From the NCBI GenBank assembly GCA_946811185.2, contig OX328097.1:56387063-56451062 (forward strand): a DNA stretch of 64,000 nucleotides, given 5' to 3'. Position numbers and translations under genes: made by a program. This document shows, piece after piece, positions 1 to 10,547 of the stretch. How positions within the stretch are numbered: the stretch's first letter is position 1; every line of letters starts with the position of its first letter. Under the pieces are notes generated by a model. The model did not search any database, was not told where the DNA came from, and saw only the letters and a list, made by a program, of their open reading frames with translations. The stretch comes from Hippopus hippopus. Its lineage: Eukaryota > Mollusca > Bivalvia > Cardiida > Cardiidae.

Positions 1-356
1 TCAATTTCAAATCTGTCCAAGATAGGGTCAAGACAAACATTCTGACCAACTTTCAAGAGTTTTGGACTGAAAATGTGGTCTCTAGAGAGTACACAATGTT
101 TTTCTAAGATTTGACCTAGTGACCTGGTTTTTGACCCGATATGATCGACTTTCACTCATGTCCAAAATATTATCAAGACAAACATTCTGACCAAGTTTCA
201 TGAGTATCGTACTGAAAATGTGGCCTCTAGAGCGAACACAAGGTAAAAGCTGACGACACATGACACACCATGCACGATGCAACTGACAACACGCGACGGA
301 CACATCACGATCACAGAAGCTCACCTAGAGCACTTTGTGCTCAGGTGACCTAAAAC
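1..356 (+). mobile_element. 3' end of a 145-bp-unit hairpin-ended element (window-truncated)
   Basis: Two diverged copies of the unit seen at 13.77-16.41 kb (TCAAGACAAACATTCTGACC, TGGCCTCTAGAG), then a GACGGACAC-type tract and a terminal palindrome at 318-351 followed by AAAA. The 5' part is outside the window. Confidence 0.85.
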
Positions 357-474
357 AACAAGCAGTATTAGTTCTGTTGTCATGCTCACTGGTGCACTAC
401 ATATTAAATGTAGTACCATCTAATTACTCCAAACCATTGCTCACCTGGGTCTGAATTCACTAACCATTTAATAT

Positions 475-752
475 GAACCATGCTTTGGCAATAGAGGGTT
501 TTAAAATATAATGGGTCTCCTTGGTCATTATACAAAGCAAGTCATCATATTAATTACTGGTATGTATCCATAAAATCAATTTTGTCTAAATAATGGCTGA
601 ATCACGAGGTAGAATGGTTCTTGGACATGAAGAAAATTTACAAAGAGCAAAAAGTATGGACCAATGTCAGTCTGAGCAGTCTGTGCAGGCTGACATGGGT
701 CATACTTTTTGCAAATGTATCAATTTCCCTTTTTACAGAGAATGATTCATAT
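475..752. mobile_element. Family D MITE, diverged copy
   Basis: Has the family landmarks in order: ACCATGC end, AAAGCAAGTCATCA, GTATCCATAAAAT, GAGCAAAAAGTATG, a GTCAGCCTG-like palindrome and a TTTTTGCAAATGTAT end. Confidence 0.65.
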
Positions 753-759
753 GTATTTC

Positions 760-905
760 AACTCTAAGAAAGCCATACTATTTCTGATTGGCTAAATCAA
801 TTGCTTTAGCCAATCATAGCTATACCAATTGGCTTAACCAATCAGAAATAGCATTCTGAAAAAAAAATTTGGAAAACTCTTAAAAATATGAATGGTTGGT
901 GAATA
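760..905. mobile_element. Family F foldback (CCAATCAGA palindrome)
   Basis: Inverted arms built on TTTCTGATTGG and CCAATCAGAAATAG, ending GAATGGTTGGTGAATAC. Other copies are at 48108 and 55925. Confidence 0.6.
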
Positions 906-1260
906 CTTCCCCAGATTTAACTTTTAGGGCTCATGTCATAGTATTAATAGCTGATTACAAAATTATCATGCATTTAACATGATAGGTACATAGCAGATTT
1001 CTGTCCACAAGTGAAAACCATCAGTTTAAAACATATGCTTGTACATGGGTCTGTCAAATTGTTTTTCATGTACAGTATAACAATTCTATCTATACAGAGT
1101 CTATAAAGAGAAAAATAGGGATTGTATAGCATTACAACGATGTCATGTGCCCTAATGACTTACAAAAAATGATATGTAATTGAAAATGCTTGACAGTACA
1201 AGGACATGCAGTAAAAAACAACATTTAAAGCGCCTACAGTACAGATTATGATGTGATATA
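906..1260. other. Unassigned AT-rich sequence
   Basis: No exon, RNA gene or recognised repeat found on either strand. Confidence 0.4.
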
Positions 1261-2693
1261 TACGAGGGTTGTTCGGAAAGTTCGTAGAATTTTGTTATAA
1301 ATCACACAATATTCTCAGTATTACAAAGAATTTTATACCTACTTAAACTTCAACATCTCTTCTATAAATTTTATGAAAACCAAAACGATGCTCTACATCA
1401 CACGAAAATTATGTCTATTTAAAACGAGTATGTTAGAGGTACCCGGAGCACGCTGAAGTGAATATGACGTCGCGTAATCATCAAGCGTCGTTTACATCAA
1501 GCAATCGTCGCACTTTCTCAACATAGTCACCACCAATATCTATGCATTTCTTATGTCTGGTCATCCATTTGTTGTAAGTTTCAATGTACCAGTCCTCAGT
1601 TAGTGACGATACAACAATTTGAGTCAGTTTTGTAAGTTCCTCTGCTGAATCGAATCGCTTTCCACGCAAACTCGCCTTCAACTCGGGAAAAACCCGGGAA
1701 TCCATAGGAGCCAAATCTGGACTGTATGGCGGATGATCCAATACTTCAAAACCAAGTAAACTAATCTCAAGCTGTGTAGATTCTGCTCTGTGTCCCGGGG
1801 CATTATCCTGATGTAGAATTATTCTGTCCAGAGACATGTGTGGGCGCTTCTTTCGAACAGATTCGTAGCGGTGAAGAAACTTCTGTGAACAGTGTACGCG
1901 GCGCTCCTTTTCATTTTCCTTGAGTAATCGTGGTACCCACCGAGCACTCACTTTCGACATGCCAAGTTCCTCAGTTAGTATACCATGTACTGTTGAGCAC
2001 GAAACACAGAGTTCATTAGCAATAGTTCTGACGGTGGTTCTTCTGTCGGTCTGAACCATATCCTTTACCGACTTCTTAATCGAACAAGTTACAACTGCCG
2101 GTCGACCGCTCCTGGAATTGTCATTAATAGATTCTCTTCCGCTCAGGACTAAAACGCGAATGCTATTTGTAGACAAAAGCTGGACTGCATTTATCATATG
2201 CTCCGGTTGATCATTCGCAGTTTCTGTTGGCGATTTATTAAGTGCAACACAGAACTTCACCATACTCTGCAACTCAACTCCACAGTTCGACGTCATGATT
2301 TTTCTGTAACAACTTCCGCAGATAGATTACGAAAACACTATAATTTTGTTTCGGAACAATGAATTGTTTTGAAATTTTCAGGAAATGACGTAACGTTGTC
2401 GAATTATCGCTTGACGTTTCCGCGCTTTTTTGATGTTGAGCAAACATACTAAATTAAGTTTATTTCTTCAACGACATAATCCAAAAATAGATATTTTACG
2501 GACTGCTCCGGGTACCCATAATGACGTTGCTACAACAACCCATATATCTGGTTTCTGTATTCGATTTTCTATTATTTTTTTAAAAATTGCTTAAGGATAA
2601 GTCAAGGTTCATGCATATCAAATTTCATGTATATTTGACAAACAATTCTAGAGATATAACAAAATTCTATGAACTTTCCGAACAACCCTCGTA
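1261..2693 (-). mobile_element. mariner-family element with intact inverted repeats and TA duplication
   Basis: Inverted repeats of 39 nt with one mismatch (1261-1299 and 2655-2693), beginning CGAGGGTTGTTCGGAAAG after a flanking TA on each side. A second, internal inverted pair, TGCTCCGGGTACC, lies at 1438-1450 and 2504-2516. One minus-strand transposase frame lies inside. The two intact ends suggest a fairly recent insertion. Confidence 0.95.
1481..2296 (-). pseudogene. mariner transposase lacking the first catalytic Asp
   Basis: 271-codon open frame. The N-terminal half has the helix-turn-helix region (DNSRSGRPAV, TVRTIANELCVSCSTVH, ARWVPRLL, KERRVHCSQKFLHRYE). The C-terminal half has HQDNAPGH and HPPYSPDLAPMD, with 34 residues between the two Asp as in mariner D,D34D enzymes. 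RYE is followed almost directly by VRKKRPHMSL: the usual segment with the TGDE motif and first catalytic Asp is absent, and the protein is about 75-90 residues shorter than typical. The deletion kept the reading frame. It should be catalytically dead but could still bind DNA. The initiator Met at 2296 is uncertain. Confidence 0.93.
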
Positions 2694-2726
2694 TTTTCAA
2701 CTAGCATCATATTTTCAATGGCTAAT

Positions 2727-2949
2727 TCAACCCTTCACCAAAGAATTCTGTGTTTTAACAGACCTGAGAAAGAAAGCTTTTAAAACCTTGTACGAAAAGG
2801 GGAAAATGGTGATAATCACCATTTTCTCTTGTGCCCACGTTTTCTACCCTTCCTTGGAGAAATCTTATCATTTGAGACATATTTAATTTGTTGTTTGCAA
2901 ATACTTTTAACACATACAAGTCTAAATTTTTTTTGGTCTGGTAAACAAA
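2727..2949 (+). mobile_element. Family A MITE, diverged, with a re-matched palindrome
   Basis: The central arms read AATGGTGA and TCACCATT, both different from the family consensus yet still complementary. Abuts the mariner element. Confidence 0.8.
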
Positions 2950-3054
2950 TTTTCTTTTTGTCACACAGTAAATAGGTGGCATTAGAATTCCACTGCACAT
3001 GTTGCACTTGGTCTTTTACAACATTCAAATTATGATGATGAATACTCTTCAATA

Positions 3055-3274
3055 AACTGTTTATCAGACAACAGAATTCTAGACTTGTCCAATTTGAAAG
3101 CGTCTGCAGACGACATATGTGGATCAAAAAATAGGATTTGTTTTTGATGGGGAAGAAAACATTGTGGGAAAAGCAGAAATTGCTAGTAACAAGCATTTTT
3201 TCTTTTTCCAACAATTTTTATAAACCTTCTCCCTTCATTTATTTCAACTTTGGGATTATCTGTCAAAGTGTTAG
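3055..3274 (-). mobile_element. Family A MITE
   Basis: Minus orientation, diverged right arm. Shares its end with the next copy. Confidence 0.8.
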
Positions 3275-3477
3275 CCCTTTACCATACAATCCTGAGTTTT
3301 TACAACCCAAAGGAAAAAAGGTAGTTTTGATCTTGTCAGAGATATCCTCAAGACAAGCATCCTGATAATTCTACCCTATCAAGGATAAATTCGTCATTTT
3401 GACCACTTCTAACATTTTGTCTGTAAATGCATTCAATTTGGACAAGTCTAAAATTTCATTGTTTGGTAACGAGTTAA
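3273..3477 (+). mobile_element. Family A MITE without its palindrome
   Basis: Both ends are recognisable (CCCTTTACCATACAATCC and GGTAACGAGTTAA), but the centre is replaced by unrelated sequence containing AGATATCCTCAAGACAAGCA, reminiscent of the 145-bp unit. Confidence 0.7.
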
Positions 3478-3601
3478 AGCTAGAACTGGACTTAAACTTC
3501 AAATTATGTACAAATTGGCTACAACAAATGAACAATGTTACTACTAGGAAGGATATATCAGTATTCAGCCTTTTGGCAAACAATTCGGTGTTTTTATGAT
3601 C

Positions 3602-3777
3602 ATGAAAGAAAAAATCTTTGAAAACACTGTGCTTTAAAAAGAGAAAATGCTGGTAACCAGCACATCCATTTTTCCCACAATGTTTTCTATCCTTTCAAAG
3701 ACAAATTGTACTATTTAGCTTTGTTTCATTTGTCACCTACAAAATGCTTTAATTGGGCAAGTGTCTGATAAAGACTT
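3602..3777 (+). mobile_element. Family A MITE, 5' end lost
   Basis: Palindrome and right arm remain. Confidence 0.7.
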
Positions 3778-3928
3778 AAAAAAGTGAAAAAAATCTCTTT
3801 TATCTCAATACCTCCCTTTTTCAATCTTGTAACAGATCATCTTTATGAAAACAATATGACAAAAGGTGGCAAAAGCAGATATTGCCTGTATGAGCAATTT
3901 CTTGCTTTCCTATACATGTATTCATTCA

Positions 3929-4158
3929 TTTAGCTCTATACCAAACAACAAAATTTTAGATTTTTCAAAACTGAAAGCATTTGCAGAAGACAATTCAAAT
4001 GTGGCTCAAATGATGGGATTTGTCTTTAAAAGGGTAGAAAGCATTGCTGGAACAGGAGAAAATGCTGGTTCCCAGCATTTTCTCCTTTTCCAACAATGTT
4101 TTCAAAAGGCTTCTTCCTCAGGGTCGTTAAAACTCGGGACTGTGGGGTAAAGGGTTAA
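3929..4158 (-). mobile_element. Family A MITE, near full length
   Basis: Centre CTGGTTCCCAG keeps a perfect stem. Ends in GGTAAAGGGTTAA. Confidence 0.9.
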
Positions 4159-4311
4159 CCATAATGCATGTGATATATCATTTCGAAAGAATATTTTTAA
4201 AATCATCTGCTACAAAATTTGTTTCATGAGGGTAAAGGGTTGAATGCATAAATATACTACTAACTCTTAAGGCACTGGTGTCATCAAATAGTAAAAGATT
4301 CAAAATAAAGA

Positions 4312-4562
4312 TAAGCCATTCTCTGGCAAAAGGGGGTTTAATGCATCTCCATGATATGTTATACCAACGAAGTCATCACATAATTATGGATCCATAATGT
4401 AATTTGTCTTACAACTAATTGAATCATGAGGTACTCTGATCCTTGGTCATGCAAAAAACTTACCAAAAGCAAAAAAATTCGACCCAGGTCAGCCTGCGCA
4501 GGCTGACGTCGGTCAGTGATTTTTGCAGATGTATTAAACCCCTTTTCACAGAGGATGGCTCA
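4312..4562. mobile_element. Family D MITE
   Basis: About 250 bp with inverted ends AGCCATTCTCTGGCAAAAGG and CCTTTTCACAGAGGATGGCT, an internal TGGATCCATAA and a GCCTGCGCAGGC palindrome. TTAATGCATC and GATGTATTAA lie just inside the ends. Confidence 0.85.
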
Positions 4563-4626
4563 AATAAAAGAAACACTGTATTTCTTCCTAATAGTCTCTT
4601 ACAATTTCTTCCTTGAACTTTTTCTT

Positions 4627-4831
4627 AGTCCTTTCCCGAACAACAACAGCTAACTCTTCCAAATGGAAAGTAACTGCAGACAACAAATTAAAACTTGATA
4701 CAAATTAGCTATCGTTCACTGGTATAGTAGAAAACATTGTGGGAAAAGAAGAAAAAGCTGGTTACCAGCAAGTGTTTTCAAAGTTCTTCCTTAGGGTTGT
4801 TAAAACTCTAGATTTTGTGGTAAAGGGTTCA
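4627..4831 (-). mobile_element. Family A MITE, diverged
   Basis: The right half of the palindrome is partly deleted. Confidence 0.7.
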
Positions 4832-4876
4832 GGTAGCTGTTTCTCCAGTTACAACTTACACATTTCATCTCTTATT

Positions 4877-5104
4877 TTACCCTTTATCAAACAACTCCTT
4901 GTTTCATCAACCCTGATGAAGAAAGGTTTTTAAAACATTGTGGGAAAAGGAGAAAATGATGATAACCTGCATTTTCTCCTTTTCTCAGAATGTTTTCTTC
5001 CCTTACAAAACAAATCCCATTGTTTGAACCACATTCAATTTGTCGTCTGCACATGCTAATATTTTCAGCAAAGTCTTCAATTTTCTATTAGTAAAAGAGC
5101 TTAA
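4877..5104 (+). mobile_element. Family A MITE
   Basis: Ends at the TTAA where the next, oppositely oriented copy begins. Confidence 0.85.
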
Positions 5105-5329
5105 CTCTTTACCAAACGACAAAATTTTAGACTGGTCCAAATTGAAAGCACTTGCAGACGACAAAATAAATGTAACTCAAAAATTGAAATTTGTTTCAAG
5201 CAGAGTAGAAAACATTGTGAGAAAAGGAGAAAATGCTGGTTACCAGCATTTTCTCCTTTTCCCACAATGTTTTCAAAAGGCTTCTATCTCAGGGTCGTAA
5301 AAACCAGGGACTGTTTGGTAAAGGGTTAA
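5101..5329 (-). mobile_element. Family A MITE, reference copy (TTAA-flanked, central palindrome)
   Basis: Describes the family. TTAA at both ends (5101-5104, 5326-5329). Terminal sequences CTCTTTACCAAACGAC and, inverted from the other side, CCCTTTACCA. The centre is a near-perfect palindrome of about 60 bp whose core is AATGCTGGTTACCAGCATT, extending outward through GGAGAAAA, GGGAAAA and GAAAACATTGT. One arm carries AATTTTAGACTGGTCCAAAT and TTTGCAGACGAC, the other TCAGGGTCGT. The TTAA flank and CCCTTT start suggest mobilisation by a piggyBac-type transposase; no coding capacity is present. Confidence 0.92.
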
Positions 5330-5529
5330 CACATAGGCTGCTAAGGGCAACTCGAGGACCTTTTGCAGACAGTGTAGATCAAGATCAGACTATACAGAAC
5401 ATGCAGTCTGATCTTGGATCTACACTGTCCAATAAGGAGATATTTAAATAACTTTGAAATAACATTATTTGATTTTTTTTCCATTGGCTTGAAAGTTTCT
5501 TTAGACTTATTTTGCAGGTTAAAGGTTAA
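5326..5529. mobile_element. Family B MITE, reference copy (TTAA-flanked)
   Basis: Describes the family. Starts in the TTAA shared with the previous copy, then GGCTGCTAAGGGCAACTC and a palindrome made of CAGTGTAGATCAAGATCAGA and GTCTGATCTTGGATCTACAC; ends GCAGGTTAAAGGTTAA. Unrelated in sequence to family A but apparently using the same target. Confidence 0.8.
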
Positions 5530-5661
5530 AAGTCAAAAGAAAAGAGAAGTTAATATGATATGCATGTGTTACAATTTTCTACTTTTAGTTTCATTATTCA
5601 AATAAACACTGACAAACATTTTTGATGAGGAAGATAATAAGTGTCAACAACTCCTGGAGAC

Positions 5662-5815
5662 AAGGCTTCTGAAAACGTTGAAAAAGGAGAAACTACTGGT
5701 AACTGGCATTTTCTCCTTTTCCAACAATGTTTTCTATCCAGTGAAAGACAAATTTAATTTGTCCATTTCAAACATTCTCAGTTTGAAAAAGGCTGAAATT
5801 TTGTTGTCTGATAAA
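5662..5815 (+). mobile_element. Family A MITE, 5' end lost
   Basis: Begins in the left palindrome arm; right end diverged. Confidence 0.65.
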
Positions 5816-6082
5816 GAAATAAAGTTCTCTTCCTTGTACTATGTGATGACACAAGCAGGGACAATATTTAGTCATTATACCCTCTTTGACTCTGCAGAAA
5901 AGAATCGGCTCTGAAAGAAAACCATTTCATCTCCATTTTAAAGCATTAATCCAGCAATTTACTCTCTTGGTTGGGTCATTTACTACAACAGCTTGGTTAT
6001 AAAACATGGAAAAAAGCAGAATTACATCTAACCATGACATTTCTCCTGTTGCTACAATGTTTCAAAATGTATTCATGATTAA

Positions 6083-6297
6083 GCTTTCACCACCCAATCC
6101 TGTGTTTTAATAAGCCTGAGGATGAAGGCTTTTGAAAATGTGGGAAAAAGAGAAGTTGGTAACCAGTAGTACCTCTTTTTCCCATGCTTTCTTCCCTTTC
6201 CAAGAAAAATCCCATTAGTGCAGCCACATTATTTTTGTTGTCTACAAAATGCTTTCAATTTGGTTGAGTCTAAAAATTTGATATTTGGCACAGTTAA
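6083..6297 (+). mobile_element. Family A MITE, diverged
   Basis: Shares its final TTAA with the next copy. Confidence 0.8.
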
Positions 6298-6480
6298 CCC
6301 TTTACCACAGTCCTGACTTTTAACAACCATCAGGAAAAAGGCATCTGAACACATTGTGGGAAAAGGACAAAATGCTGATAACCAGCATTTTCTCCTATTT
6401 GCACAATATTTTCTACTCTTTGAAAGTAAAATTTCATTTTTCAGATACATTTATTTTACTGTCTGCAAATGCTTTTAATA
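6294..6480 (+). mobile_element. Family A MITE, left part; right part at 7993-8035
   Basis: The copy is interrupted after TGCAAATGCTTTTAATA by element E; it resumes with TTTGGACTAGGCTAAAATTT at 7995. Only a TA is duplicated. Confidence 0.9.
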
Positions 6481-7992
6481 CATGGATCCGTGGTGATAAG
6501 ATAAACCGACTTCCTTGGTTACTGTTGCCAGGGGCTCCCAAACAATCACAGTAAATACATATACAGTATAGCAGATAGGCTACTTAAATCGTGCTGTCAT
6601 GACTATTTTTCTCAATAAAATTCCGGAAAAGTATTTCCATCATATTTTTCTGCCGATGATGAATTCTCAGTAAATATCTATGCTTAAACTAATTTACACA
6701 AGGATATGTACAAAAAGGGCGAATTACGGGGGCTACGGACAATGAAATAGATCTACTTGTTTTAGCAAAGTTTTGAACTTCAATGATCTCAAAAGAATAA
6801 ATCACTTCAACAAACCTCCGCTTTGCCACAGAATAATAGAATTAAAGATTCTTATTGTTTTCGTAAGGCTAGTAAAGTCATCTCAACATCATAACCAACT
6901 GAATAACACGGAATTAGATGTACTTGAGATCATTTCGAAAAGTTTATAGTTTGTCTAATTCTACAGAGAGGTGTAAGTTTATGAAAAATTTCAATTTCAG
7001 GTTAAGGGAAAAAGGGTTGTCTGGTGATTTTATAATGCGTTAAGTGTGCTGTCAATTAACAAACTTGTTAATATCATTGACGGTAGTTTGTTTTATTTTA
7101 TGATATACTGAAGACAATGGGTGGTCAAGTTGATTAGAGCGACAAATTGGTTTGCAATCAACCACACTTCCTATCAATTAACAGTTTACCGACACATTCT
7201 TTGAAATGACAGATGTGCTAATCCACTTTAATACAACTAAGTCAAAAAATTTTTTAATCAACAGAAGTTGCCTTTCAAGCTGAACTTTGACCAGTACAGA
7301 ACAGAAGTTAGACTTTTTCATAATTGAATTCTACTTTTAGTGAGGAATATGTAGTGAGGAATACACGTCAGTATGCTTATTGTAAGTAGCAAATAGTTTT
7401 ATTCCAAGATTAAACTGCATGTTATTTACAATCTGATCTATATCTACACATTCAGCATATTCTTCATGCACCAAGGGTTAAGATTAACGTCAAACTGAAA
7501 CATTGATGACAAGTGCCACTTTTTGGATGTGCATATAGGTCATTGAACAAGGTTAGATATTTAACTAAACATATTTTCTTTTTATCAGTATTTCATATAG
7601 ATCTATTTTTACCTTTGTTTTCCACTTAAAACGTTTTTGTCTCTTTCAGAATCTTTCAGAGAGGAAAAACTATAACATTTATTAATCCACCGTGTAATGT
7701 AGTGCTGATCAGAACTCTTTACATATGTCCCATTTTCAGTCATTATCATAATTCAAACTTGTCTACAGCCTGTGCGTGATCTCACGTCAGCAGTACACGT
7801 TCTCAAAGCACATATTTTAAACTTTTCCTCAAATTCAAACGTTTAAAACAAAAAATAAATAAATGCTATCTCTCCCCTCCAACGTTAACAGTCGTTTATT
7901 TGGGAGCTGAAATAGCAGACAACAAGGCTGCACATCAGGTAAAATAAATGCGATAACCTGATTGATCAAATATCGATTTCCACGGATCCATG
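6481..7992 (+). mobile_element. Element E, copy 1 (1.5 kb, CATGGATCCGTGG ends, TA duplication)
   Basis: Termini CATGGATCCGTGG (6481) and its inverse CCACGGATCCATG (ending 7992), flanked by TA on both sides. GCTCCCAAAC near the left end has a counterpart near the right end. No long frame; a short decayed one near 6960-7040 ends [14 protein letters not shown], also seen in copy 2. Superfamily not recognised; TA duplication is compatible with Tc1/mariner-type mobilisation. Confidence 0.9.
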
Positions 7993-8035
7993 TATTTGGA
8001 CTAGGCTAAAATTTTGCCATCTGGTTAAGACTTAA
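7993..8035 (+). mobile_element. Family A MITE, right part of the copy starting at 6294
   Basis: Continuation after element E, ending in TTAA. An oppositely oriented family A fragment follows at 8045-8097. Confidence 0.8.
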
Positions 8036-8149
8036 ACCATAACCAAGGTTTCTTTCTCAGGGTTGTTGAGACATGGTGTTGTATAATGAAGGGTTTACAA
8101 ATCACAGATTAATTTTTACATTTACCTATCATCGCCACCAGTTTCCCAT

Positions 8150-8401
8150 ATGGGCCTGAAGACTGTTAGATTTGTTACGGGGGATAGTATAAGATACAGG
8201 ACAAAACCCATCCTAAGTTATGCCTGGTTCTTTAGCCTGCTTGGTGTATAACACCATTACACAGGACCTCAGTTAAGTGTCTCATTCAAAAGACTACATG
8301 TAATTTTAGATTGCAAACCTTGGGGCCCAAACCCATGTCCTCAAGTGACCCAAGACTTGATGTTTACGAGTCCTACGCTCTACCATCTGAGCTATGCGGG
8401 C
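8150..8401 (-). mobile_element. tRNA-headed SINE with a Nin-DC-like central domain
   Basis: Minus strand: a tRNA-like head starts at 8401 (CCGCATAGCTCAGATGGTAG, A box TAGCTCAGATGG; B-box-like GGTTTGGGCCCC). The body reads GAATGAGACACTTAACTGAG then GTCCTGTGT and GCTAAAGAACCAGG. This resembles the conserved Nin-DC SINE domain (GATGAGACGTTAAACCGAGG...), from memory. No clear target duplication seen. Confidence 0.65.
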
Positions 8402-8444
8402 TAGTCACAAACAGACTTCACAAGGGGTTTAAATCATCACACCA

Positions 8445-8700
8445 TATGGTCTGCAACATGCGAAAAGGGGCTTTAGGACATTTGCATAAAGTGTCATCTT
8501 GGATCAGCCTGCGCACTCCGCGCGGACAGCACTTTACGTCAACATTAGATTTTGTCCTACAACAGACTTGCGTGAAACAGAAAATCACACACGATCAGAG
8601 AGTGTCGTCTCGGATCAGCCTGTTCGGAGAGCGCAAACTGATCCGAGACGACACTTTACGCAAATGTCCGAATGTCCCTTTTCACGTGTTGCAGGCCATA
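8445..8700. mobile_element. Family C MITE (TATGGTCTGCAACATG ends)
   Basis: 256 bp with inverted ends TATGGTCTGCAACATG and CACGTGTTGCAGGCCATA, then internal arms with ACTTTACG and GATCAGCCTG palindromes. A second copy is at 21161. Confidence 0.85.
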
Positions 8701-8721
8701 TTACAATTAATGTCCATGTAG

Positions 8722-8951
8722 TATAACCCTTTACCAAACATTTCCAAGTTTTAACGACCCTGAGACATAGGACTTTTGAATACATTGTAGGAAAAGGAAA
8801 AAATGCTGGTAACCAACATTTTCTCCTTTTCCAACAATGTTTTCTACCCTTCCAAAATTAAATTTCAACTTTTGAGTCACATTTATTTTGTCATCTGCAG
8901 CTGTATTGAATTTTGATACGTATAAAGTTTTGTCGTTTGGTAAAGAGTTAA
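8722..8951 (+). mobile_element. Family A MITE, near full length
   Basis: Ends GTTTGGTAAAGAGTTAA. The next 110 bp hold a degraded fragment of another copy with an A16-type run. Confidence 0.88.
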
Positions 8952-9138
8952 TGCTCTATAAAACACTCTATAAAAAGCAATTGCTCCTTTTTCCTGCAAT
9001 GTTTTCAATACTATAAAAAAAAAAAAAAAATTTTCCTCCTCTCTTGATGCTGTCTTTTGTATCAATTTGAAATTAATTTTCTATAGGTTTAAATAATTAT
9101 AGTCCGACTTGTCAGTGGTATATCTAAAAAGATCTCTT

Positions 9139-9360
9139 TTTACTCTTAACCAAATGATAAATGTCAGACTCCAGATTGAAAGCATTTGCAGACAACAAAT
9201 GATAAGTGGCTAAAATCAAGGTGCTTGTCACTGATACGGCAGGAGACATTTTGGTAAAAAGAAAAACGCTGGTTATAAGCATTTTCTCTTTTCCCTAAAT
9301 GTTTTGAAAAGCTTTCCCCAAAGGATCATTATAATGTGGGATTGTGTGGTATAGGGTTAA
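9139..9360 (-). mobile_element. Family A MITE, diverged
   Basis: Centre AACGCTGGTTATAAGCATTT; the stem has several mismatches. Confidence 0.8.
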
Positions 9361-10013
9361 ACATATACATGTAGAGGCCAATTCAGAAATTGCTTGCCAC
9401 AAGCAATGTCTCCTTTGACTCAGTGAATTACAACTGATATCGGTGTATCATTTGTGAATTTTTTGTGTATGAATGCGAACAGCTTTTGGTATCAGTTGCG
9501 GACTCAAATCTTTTGTAACTTTTGTGTAGTAAAATTGCCTAGTATTAAACAGTCCTTTCCTTTATTTGTAACACTCAAACTAAAACTCATTTTAAACAAT
9601 AATTCTCAGTGACCAGAACATGTAATTGCAGTGCAGTTTAGTGGCTGAACATTACATGTATGGTACATTTGTATATAATCATGGTTTTGGATAAATGCTT
9701 TTGCTATTGGGATTCTGACAGCAATTATGAGCAAAGTTCAGAAGAAGCTTGAGTTACTGCTATCTGATTTAAATCTATCAGGATTTATGTGAGACCTGTC
9801 AGCGTAATTACAAGCTTCAGTCAATCCGCAATCCATAGCAACATTTTATCAGCAAATGTAGGAATTAAAATACAGCAAAAATCTTCAAATGTAACCTGCC
9901 TCCTTTGACCATAACATTCACATGTGAAGTCATGTATCATCAACTCTTAATTAAACAACCTTGTGTTTTTTACAAAATTGTCTGTTTTTCAGGAGGTGAA
10001 GTGTCAAGTCTCA
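9361..10013. other. Unassigned intron sequence
   Basis: Nothing recognised; no exon-like segment on either strand. Confidence 0.4.
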
Positions 10014-10115
10014 GGGCTCTCAAACTGATTAGGTTTTGACTGCACAGAATAAGTAGTCTTGATCTTCACTGTCTACTACTTTTTTCCACTAATTCTGGCT
10101 TCAAATAGCAATATT
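10014..10115. mobile_element. Family B fragment
   Basis: GACTGCACAGAATAAGTAGT then CTTGATCTTCACTGTCTAC. Confidence 0.5.
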
Positions 10116-10237
10116 TACACTATTTTTTAAAAACTGATAAAGTCAAACTCATTAACTAAGCACTTTAATCATTTACAAGGCAAAAAAAGTCTTAGACTTG
10201 TCCACATTTTTAAAACACGGGATTCTATGGTAAAAGC

Positions 10238-10466
10238 TTAACCTTTTGCCACACAATCCCAAGTTTTAATGACCTCCAGGTAGAAGGCTCTTTGAAAACA
10301 TTTTGGGAAAAGGAGAAAATGCTGGTAACCAGCATTTTCTCCATTTCCCACAATGTTTTCAACCCTTCATCAGACAACTTATCCCTTTTGAGCCACATTT
10401 AATTTGTTGCCTTCAAGTGCTTTCATTTGGACAAGTCTGAGATTTTTTGGTTTGGAAAAGGGTTAA
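10238..10466 (+). mobile_element. Family A MITE, full length
   Basis: TTAA at both ends and a strong central palindrome. Ends 36 bp from NPHP1 exon 22. A short opposite-orientation end fragment precedes it (10195-10241). Confidence 0.92.
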
Positions 10467-10502
10467 AGATATTAAAAGACAGTCCGAATCAATGAACCTT
10501 AC

Positions 10503-10547
10503 CATTTCAGCCCTCCTGATCCCTCTTACGGTCTCAATCCATGTATC
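10503..10547 (-). CDS. NPHP1: NPHP1 exon 22 (last exon visible)
   Basis: 45 nt, phase 0 on both sides, encoding [15 protein letters not shown]; human has SSWAGKESTLKRSEKRD. Acceptor tttgcag, donor GTAAGG. Two family A MITEs in opposite orientation lie 36 bp and 37 bp away on either side. The remaining C-terminal exons are not found in 1-10500. Confidence 0.88.

Noticed and set aside
2587..2886. 99-codon plus-strand frame
   Set aside because: It runs through the mariner inverted repeat into a family A MITE; chance frame.
3866..4150. Many frames with [15 protein letters not shown] or [13 protein letters not shown] motifs across the window
   Set aside because: These recur because the family A palindrome reads the same way in each copy; they are not genes.
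8310..8401. Possible functional tRNA gene
   Set aside because: A and B boxes are present, but the body does not fold as a cloverleaf and continues into a SINE domain; the same applies to the heads at 11124, 43191, 51665 and 53997.
8311..8721. 136-codon plus-strand frame
   Set aside because: It spans a tRNA-like SINE head and a family C MITE; its sequence follows those repeats.
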